From positions 1 through 7,599 of the forward strand of contig DATFNV010000201.1 in the NCBI GenBank assembly GCA_035266225.1: DNA of 7,599 nucleotides. Reading direction: 5' to 3'. This document shows positions 5,063 to 7,599 of this stretch, piece after piece (position 1 is the stretch's first letter; every line of letters starts with the position of its first letter). Position numbers and translations under genes: made by a program. The notes below the pieces were generated by a model. That model made no database searches, was not told the origin of the DNA, and saw only the letters and a list, made by a program, of their open reading frames with translations. Source of the DNA: DATFNV01 sp035266225 (GTDB lineage Bacteria; Planctomycetota; Planctomycetia; Gemmatales; Gemmataceae).

Positions 5063-6280
5063 TTACTGCAAGATTTTCGTCACGACGCCGGAGCCGACGG
5101 TGCGGCCGCCTTCGCGGATGGCGAAGCGGAGCCCCTCGTCCATGGCGATGGGCGATTCGGCGATCAGCTCGACGGTGAGCTTCGGCACGTTGTCGCCGGG
5201 CATGCACATTTCCATGCCCTCGGGCAGGGTGATGTTGCCGGTCACGTCGGTGGTGCGGAAGTAGAACTGCGGCCGGTAGCCGCTGAAGAACGGCGTGTGC
5301 CGGCCGCCTTCCTCCTTGGTCAGCACGTAGATGCCGGCCTCGAACTTCGTGTGCGGCGTGATCGAGTTGGGCTTGGCGAGCACCTGGCCGCGCTCCAGGT
5401 CGGTGCGCTCGATGCCGCGCAGCAGCACGCCGACGTTGTCGCCGGCCATCGCGTAATCCAGCGTCTTGTTGAACATCTCGACGCCGGTGACGACCGTCTT
5501 GCGCGGCGCCTTCATCAGGCCGACGATCTCGACCTCGTCGCCGACCTTGCAGCGGCCGCGCTCGACGCGGCCGGTGCCGACCGTACCGCGGCCCTTGATG
5601 GAGAAGACGTCCTCGATCGACATGAGGAACGGCTTGTCCTCCTCCCGCTGCGGATTGGGGATGTAGGTGTCCAGGGCGGTCATCAGGTCATCGATGCACT
5701 TGCAGGCGGCGGCGTCCTTGCCCTGCGAGTCCAGGGCCGGCTTCGACGAGCCGCGGATGATCGGGATGACGTCGCCGGGGAAGCCGTACTTGCTGAGTAG
5801 CTCGCGCATCTCCATCTCGACCAGCTCGAGCAACTCGGGGTCGTCCACCGTGTCGATCTTGTTGAGGAAGACGACGATGTAGGGGACGTTGACCTGGCGG
5901 GCCAGCAGCAGGTGCTCGCGCGTCTGCGGCATGGGGCCGTCATTGGCGGCGACGACGAGGATGGCGCCGTCCATCTGGGCGGCGCCGGTGATCATGTTCT
6001 TGATGTAGTCGGCGTGCCCGGGGCAGTCGATGTGCGCGTAGTGGCGGAGCGGCGTCTCGTACTCGACGTGCGACACGGCGATGGTGACCGTCTTGTTCTC
6101 GTCGCGGACGATACCGCCCTTGGCGATTTCGGCGTAGGTCTTGACCTTCGCGCCGGGCTTGTTCTTGAACGCCTGGCGCATCAAGATCGCCGCGGTCAGG
6201 GTGGTCTTACCGTGGTCGATGTGCCCGATCGTGCCGACGTTCACGTGCGGCTTGGTTCGCTCAAAAACGTCCTTAGCCAT
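5063..6280 (-). CDS. tuf: Elongation factor Tu
   Basis: The 405-residue product is full length. EF-Tu is a GTPase that carries aminoacyl-tRNA to the ribosomal A site. The G domain shows GHIDHGKT (19-26, P loop), DCPGH (85-89, catalytic His89), NKID (140-143) and GSSK (177-180); domain 2 has GRGTVGTGRVERG (230-242) and domain 3 HTPFFSGYRPQFYFRTTDVT (328-347) and the ending REGGRTVGSGVVTKIL. Switch I departs from the usual RGITI: here KTVTI (63-67), with the Mg-binding Thr66 kept but Arg-Gly replaced by Lys-Thr, following IAKGGIVRDEN. I recall the same style in other planctomycete EF-Tu proteins. ATG at 6280 has GGAGGGA about 6 bases upstream, the strongest ribosome binding site here. It follows tRNA-Thr(GGT) by 87 bases, the tufB context. 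Confidence 0.98.
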   Translation of the reverse strand: MAKDVFERTKPHVNVGTIGHIDHGKTTLTAAILMRQAFKNKPGAKVKTYAEIAKGGIVRDENKTVTIAVSHVEYETPLRHYAHIDCPGHADYIKNMITGAAQMDGAILVVAANDGPMPQTREHLLLARQVNVPYIVVFLNKIDTVDDPELLELVEMEMRELLSKYGFPGDVIPIIRGSSKPALDSQGKDAAACKCIDDLMTALDTYIPNPQREEDKPFLMSIEDVFSIKGRGTVGTGRVERGRCKVGDEVEIVGLMKAPRKTVVTGVEMFNKTLDYAMAGDNVGVLLRGIERTDLERGQVLAKPNSITPHTKFEAGIYVLTKEEGGRHTPFFSGYRPQFYFRTTDVTGNITLPEGMEMCMPGDNVPKLTVELIAESPIAMDEGLRFAIREGGRTVGSGVVTKILQ

Positions 6281-6310
6281 CCGTCCCTCCGCGAGAATCG
6301 TAAACAGGCA

Positions 6311-6331
6311 CCCCAGGCCGAACGCCCGGGG
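6311..6331 (-). other. Hairpin in the tuf leader
   Basis: Arms CCCCAGGC (6311-6318) and GCCCGGGG (6324-6331) pair at 7 of 8 positions around loop CGAAC. It lies about 30 bases upstream of the tuf start on the transcribed strand, after the short hairpin plus T-run at 6346-6365. It could be a leader structure, but nothing more can be said from one sequence. Confidence 0.35.
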
Positions 6332-6345
6332 CAAGGTGTTACTCC

Positions 6346-6365
6346 AAAAACGGGGATCACTCCCG
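6346..6365 (-). terminator. Possible weak terminator or attenuator between tRNA-Thr and tuf
   Basis: On the transcribed strand, just 2 bases after the tRNA-Thr(GGT) discriminator, CGGG (6365-6362) can pair with the CCCG that ends at 6351, with a bulge or mismatch, and is followed directly by five T residues (6350-6346). This has the form of an intrinsic terminator but the stem is only 4-5 bp, so at most partial termination is expected. Such a site would make tRNA output exceed tuf mRNA. It may equally be chance. Confidence 0.3.
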
Positions 6366-6367
6366 AG

Positions 6368-6439
6368 AGCTGCTGGAGGGAGTCGGACCCTCGACCTCTT
6401 CATTACCAATGAAGCGCTCTACCACTGAGCTACAGCAGC
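6368..6439 (-). tRNA. trnT: tRNA-Thr (anticodon GGT)
   Basis: The 72-base cloverleaf has acceptor GCTGCTG/CAGCAGC (all paired), D stem GCTC/GAGC, anticodon stem CTTCA/TGAAG with loop TTGGTAA (anticodon GGT at 6407-6405), T stem GAGGG/CCCTC with loop TCCGACT, and discriminator T. It corresponds in position to thrT just upstream of tufB in E. coli. Its first 21 bases also encode the last six codons and stop of the HNH gene. No CCA is encoded. Confidence 0.96.
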
Positions 6440-6880
6440 GGCATCCGCGTCGTTACGCTGCGCGATCCTGCGCTGATAGGTGCGTTCGCGGTGGCAGTTC
6501 GCACACACGATGTCGCACTTGGCGATCTCAGCTAGCATCCTTGTCCACGATAGCCGGGGTTGGCCCGCTGCAATCGACAAGTTAAAACATTTCTTCTCGC
6601 CGGGGCGATGATCGAAATCCATGACGTAGTGCGGGTAGCGCTTTCCGCAGTCCGCACAAGGAACATCCTTGGCCTCGCGAATAGCACGGCGGTTGCGCTC
6701 CACGCGTTCGTCCTGGAGCTTGAGGTAGTAAGCCTTGTGCCGCTCGTAATACTCGCGCTGGTAGCTGCACTGACAGGCTCGACACCAGGGCTGCCGCCTG
6801 CCGTTCGTTCTAACCCCGAAATCAGACAGAGGCAAATCCCTCTGGCATTTCGGGCACCGCTTAGCAATCACTTCGTCCAT
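6419..6880 (-). CDS. HNH-type zinc protein (putative endonuclease) lodged in the tRNA cluster
   Basis: The 153-residue product has an N-terminal zinc-ribbon-like part with C9/C12 (CPKC) and C33/C36 (CRAC), a basic and Tyr/Arg-rich helix region (about 38-70), then an HNH-like module: CADC (75-78), VMDFDH (86-91), N100 in CFNLS, and CANCH (126-130). This resembles small HNH endonuclease family proteins common in phages and mobile DNA; nuclease activity is inferred, not shown. ATG at 6880 is 15 bases after tRNA-Gly, with GGTGGG as a modest ribosome binding site; the longer in-frame start at 6922 lies inside tRNA-Gly and is rejected. The protein ends AAAVAQW, where the last six codons (GCT GCT GTA GCT CAG TGG) and TAG are the 5' end of tRNA-Thr(GGT). 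Base composition looks less GC-rich than neighbours (31 G/C of 60 at 6541-6600). It is probably a mobile or formerly mobile insertion. Confidence 0.8.
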   Translation of the reverse strand: MDEVIAKRCPKCQRDLPLSDFGVRTNGRRQPWCRACQCSYQREYYERHKAYYLKLQDERVERNRRAIREAKDVPCADCGKRYPHYVMDFDHRPGEKKCFNLSIAAGQPRLSWTRMLAEIAKCDIVCANCHRERTYQRRIAQRNDADAAAVAQW

Positions 6881-6895
6881 GAAACCCACCAAACG

Positions 6896-6968
6896 AGCGG
6901 GAGACGGGAGTCGAACCCGCAACCAGCGGCTTGGAAAGCCGCGGCTCTGCCAATTGAGCTACTCCCGC
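6896..6968 (-). tRNA. trnG: tRNA-Gly (anticodon TCC)
   Basis: The 73-base cloverleaf has acceptor GCGGGAG/CTCCCGC, D stem GCTC/GAGC, anticodon stem GCGGC/GCCGC with loop TTTCCAA (anticodon TCC), T stem GCGGG/CCCGT (one wobble) with loop TTCGACT, and discriminator T, as expected for tRNA-Gly. It is separated from tRNA-Tyr by 16 bases. It matches glyT of the E. coli cluster in both anticodon and place. No CCA is encoded. Confidence 0.97.
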
Positions 6969-6984
6969 ATCCCAATTGTCCGAA

Positions 6985-7068
6985 TGGGCAGAGCAGGATT
7001 TGAACCTGCGTAGGTCGGAGACCGCCAGATTTACAGTCTGGTGCAATTGGCCACTCTGCCATCTGCCC
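6985..7068 (-). tRNA. trnY: tRNA-Tyr (anticodon GTA)
   Basis: This is an 84-base class II tRNA. Acceptor GGGCAGA/TCTGCCC, anticodon stem CCAGA/TCTGG with loop CTGTAAA (anticodon GTA), a long variable arm (CGGTCTCCGACCTAC region) typical of bacterial tRNA-Tyr, T stem GCAGG/CCTGC with loop TTCAAAT, and discriminator A. It matches tyrU of the E. coli cluster. Confidence 0.97.
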
Positions 7069-7117
7069 GCTTGCTTTTTGCCTTCCCTCGCGTGTCGGCC
7101 ACCTCCCTGTTCGGGCA

Positions 7118-7189
7118 AGCCAGCGGTGGGACTTGAACCCGCAACCCTCGGTTTACAAAACCGATGCTCTACCGTTGAGCTACGCTGGC
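7118..7189 (-). tRNA. trnT: tRNA-Thr (anticodon TGT)
   Basis: The 72-base cloverleaf has acceptor GCCAGCG/CGCTGGC, D stem GCTC/GAGC, anticodon stem TCGGT/ACCGA with loop TTTGTAA (anticodon TGT), T stem GCGGG/CCCAC (with one mismatch at the outer pair) and loop TTCAAGT, discriminator T. It is the first gene of the cluster, about 25 bases downstream of a promoter -10 box, and matches thrU of E. coli. With the GGT isoacceptor it covers most Thr codons. Confidence 0.96.
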
Positions 7190-7213
7190 GCGGCCTGTAG
7201 CGTGGAAAGGGTA

Positions 7214-7242
7214 AGTATAGGAGGGTGGAATGGGCCACGCAA
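7214..7242 (-). promoter_or_regulatory. Sigma-70-like promoter of the tRNA-tuf operon
   Basis: On the minus strand, TTGCGT (7242-7237) is followed after exactly 17 bp by TATACT (7219-7214). The -10 matches TATAAT at five of six positions; the -35 keeps the important TTG. Transcription would begin about 7207, leaving a leader of under 20 bases before tRNA-Thr(TGT). No gene lies between, and no other comparably good pair was seen upstream. Confidence 0.65.
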
Positions 7243-7257
7243 GGGGAATTCCCTTGC
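7239..7257. promoter_or_regulatory. 19-bp dyad overlapping the -35 box
   Basis: GCAAGGG (7239-7245) and CCCTTGC (7251-7257) form a perfect 7-bp inverted repeat around GAATT. It overlaps four bases of the proposed -35 element, as an operator or activator site might. No particular regulator can be named. Confidence 0.4.
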
Positions 7258-7599
7258 AGAACCCATGCCCTCTTGATCCTTCCGGCGCGCCAGGTCGGCA
7301 CGGCCTCCGCCGAGGCAGAGTCGTGTGTTGTATGGACAGGAAGCCCGCGCGAAAAGTTCACCCCCTCCTTATTCCTGGTGCGAGCAGGGGCTGAACAAAT
7401 TACTAGATCGGCCGCAGCGTAGTACCTTGTGGGGTTTGTTTCAATCATCGCCCGACCCCTCGCTCCGGGATCGGGCGCGAACGCCGGGCACGTTCCCATC
7501 CTCTTTCTTATTGAATGCGCAGCGATCGCTTTCGGGAAGGGATCGGCGCGGCTTCGGGGAATTTCCTCGCTTCGGCGGCGTATTCCGCTAGGTTAGGAC

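Larger units (their letters stand above)
7190..7599. other. 410-base upstream region without a supported gene
   Basis: The part next to the tRNA cluster holds the promoter and its dyad. Further right I see an imperfect GC hairpin (7449-7455 pairing with 7471-7477), a weak second minus-strand promoter candidate, TTGAAA (7444-7439), 17 bp, TACGCT (7421-7416), and a plus-strand ATG at 7515 whose frame is open to the window edge (starts MRSDRFREG) but lacks a ribosome binding site. None of these last items is strong. Confidence 0.5.

Noticed and set aside
6281..6409. Longer EF-Tu start at 6409
   Set aside because: It lies inside tRNA-Thr(GGT), and MAKDVFERTK at 6280 is the classical EF-Tu N-terminus with a strong ribosome binding site.
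7449..7477. GC hairpin CGCCCGA/TCGGGCG considered as a terminator for an upstream gene
   Set aside because: The loop is large, part of the inner stem is mismatched, and there is no T-run on either strand.
6861..7499. Minus-strand reading frame through three tRNA genes, with AAGGAGG-like sequence at 7370-7361 followed by GTG
   Set aside because: The frame runs through tRNA-Thr(TGT), tRNA-Tyr and tRNA-Gly, has no recognisable domain, and crosses the likely promoter; the ribosome-binding-like bases are probably chance.
7515..7599. Plus-strand ATG frame open to the right edge (MRSDRFREG...)
   Set aside because: Only 28 codons are visible, there is no ribosome binding site, no family is recognised, and open frames of this length are common at this GC content.

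Overview
The window is one long leftward (minus-strand) translation and secretion locus from a GC-rich bacterium, very probably a planctomycete of the Gemmataceae type. Reasons for that assignment are inferential: the EF-Tu switch I segment reads KTVTI instead of RGITI, SecE is a 424-residue multi-spanning protein, L1 and NusG carry long Ala/Pro-rich N-terminal extensions, and palindromes built on GCCGCTTGCGGCTT recur between genes.

Layout in the direction of transcription (right to left). A 410-base upstream region (7190-7599) holds a good sigma-70-like promoter (TTGCGT, 17 bp, TATACT) just before the first tRNA. Then come tRNA-Thr(TGT), tRNA-Tyr(GTA), tRNA-Gly(TCC), a small HNH-type zinc protein gene, tRNA-Thr(GGT), tuf, rpmG, tRNA-Trp(CCA), secE, nusG, rplK, rplA, rplJ and the first 33 codons of rplL, which runs off the left edge. 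The four-tRNA order before tuf is the same as thrU-tyrU-glyT-thrT-tufB of Escherichia coli, and secE-nusG-rplKAJL is the classical arrangement leading to rpoBC. No convincing plus-strand gene was found.

How the genes work together: the tRNAs and EF-Tu deliver aminoacyl-tRNA to the ribosome; L33, L11, L1, L10 and L12 are large-subunit proteins (L11/L10/L12 form the factor-binding stalk base and stalk, L1 the mobile E-site stalk); SecE is a core subunit of the SecYEG protein channel; NusG couples RNA polymerase to the ribosome or to Rho.

The most unusual element is the HNH gene. It sits in the spacer between tRNA-Gly and tRNA-Thr(GGT) of this otherwise anciently conserved cluster. Its ATG is 15 bases past tRNA-Gly and its last six codons plus stop lie inside the tRNA-Thr gene, so 5' maturation of that tRNA would cut the stop codon off the HNH message. 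Second in interest are large perfect or near-perfect palindromes placed 0-20 bases after the stop codons of tuf, nusG and rplJ, and an inverted array of CAGCNNN heptamers between rpmG and tRNA-Trp.
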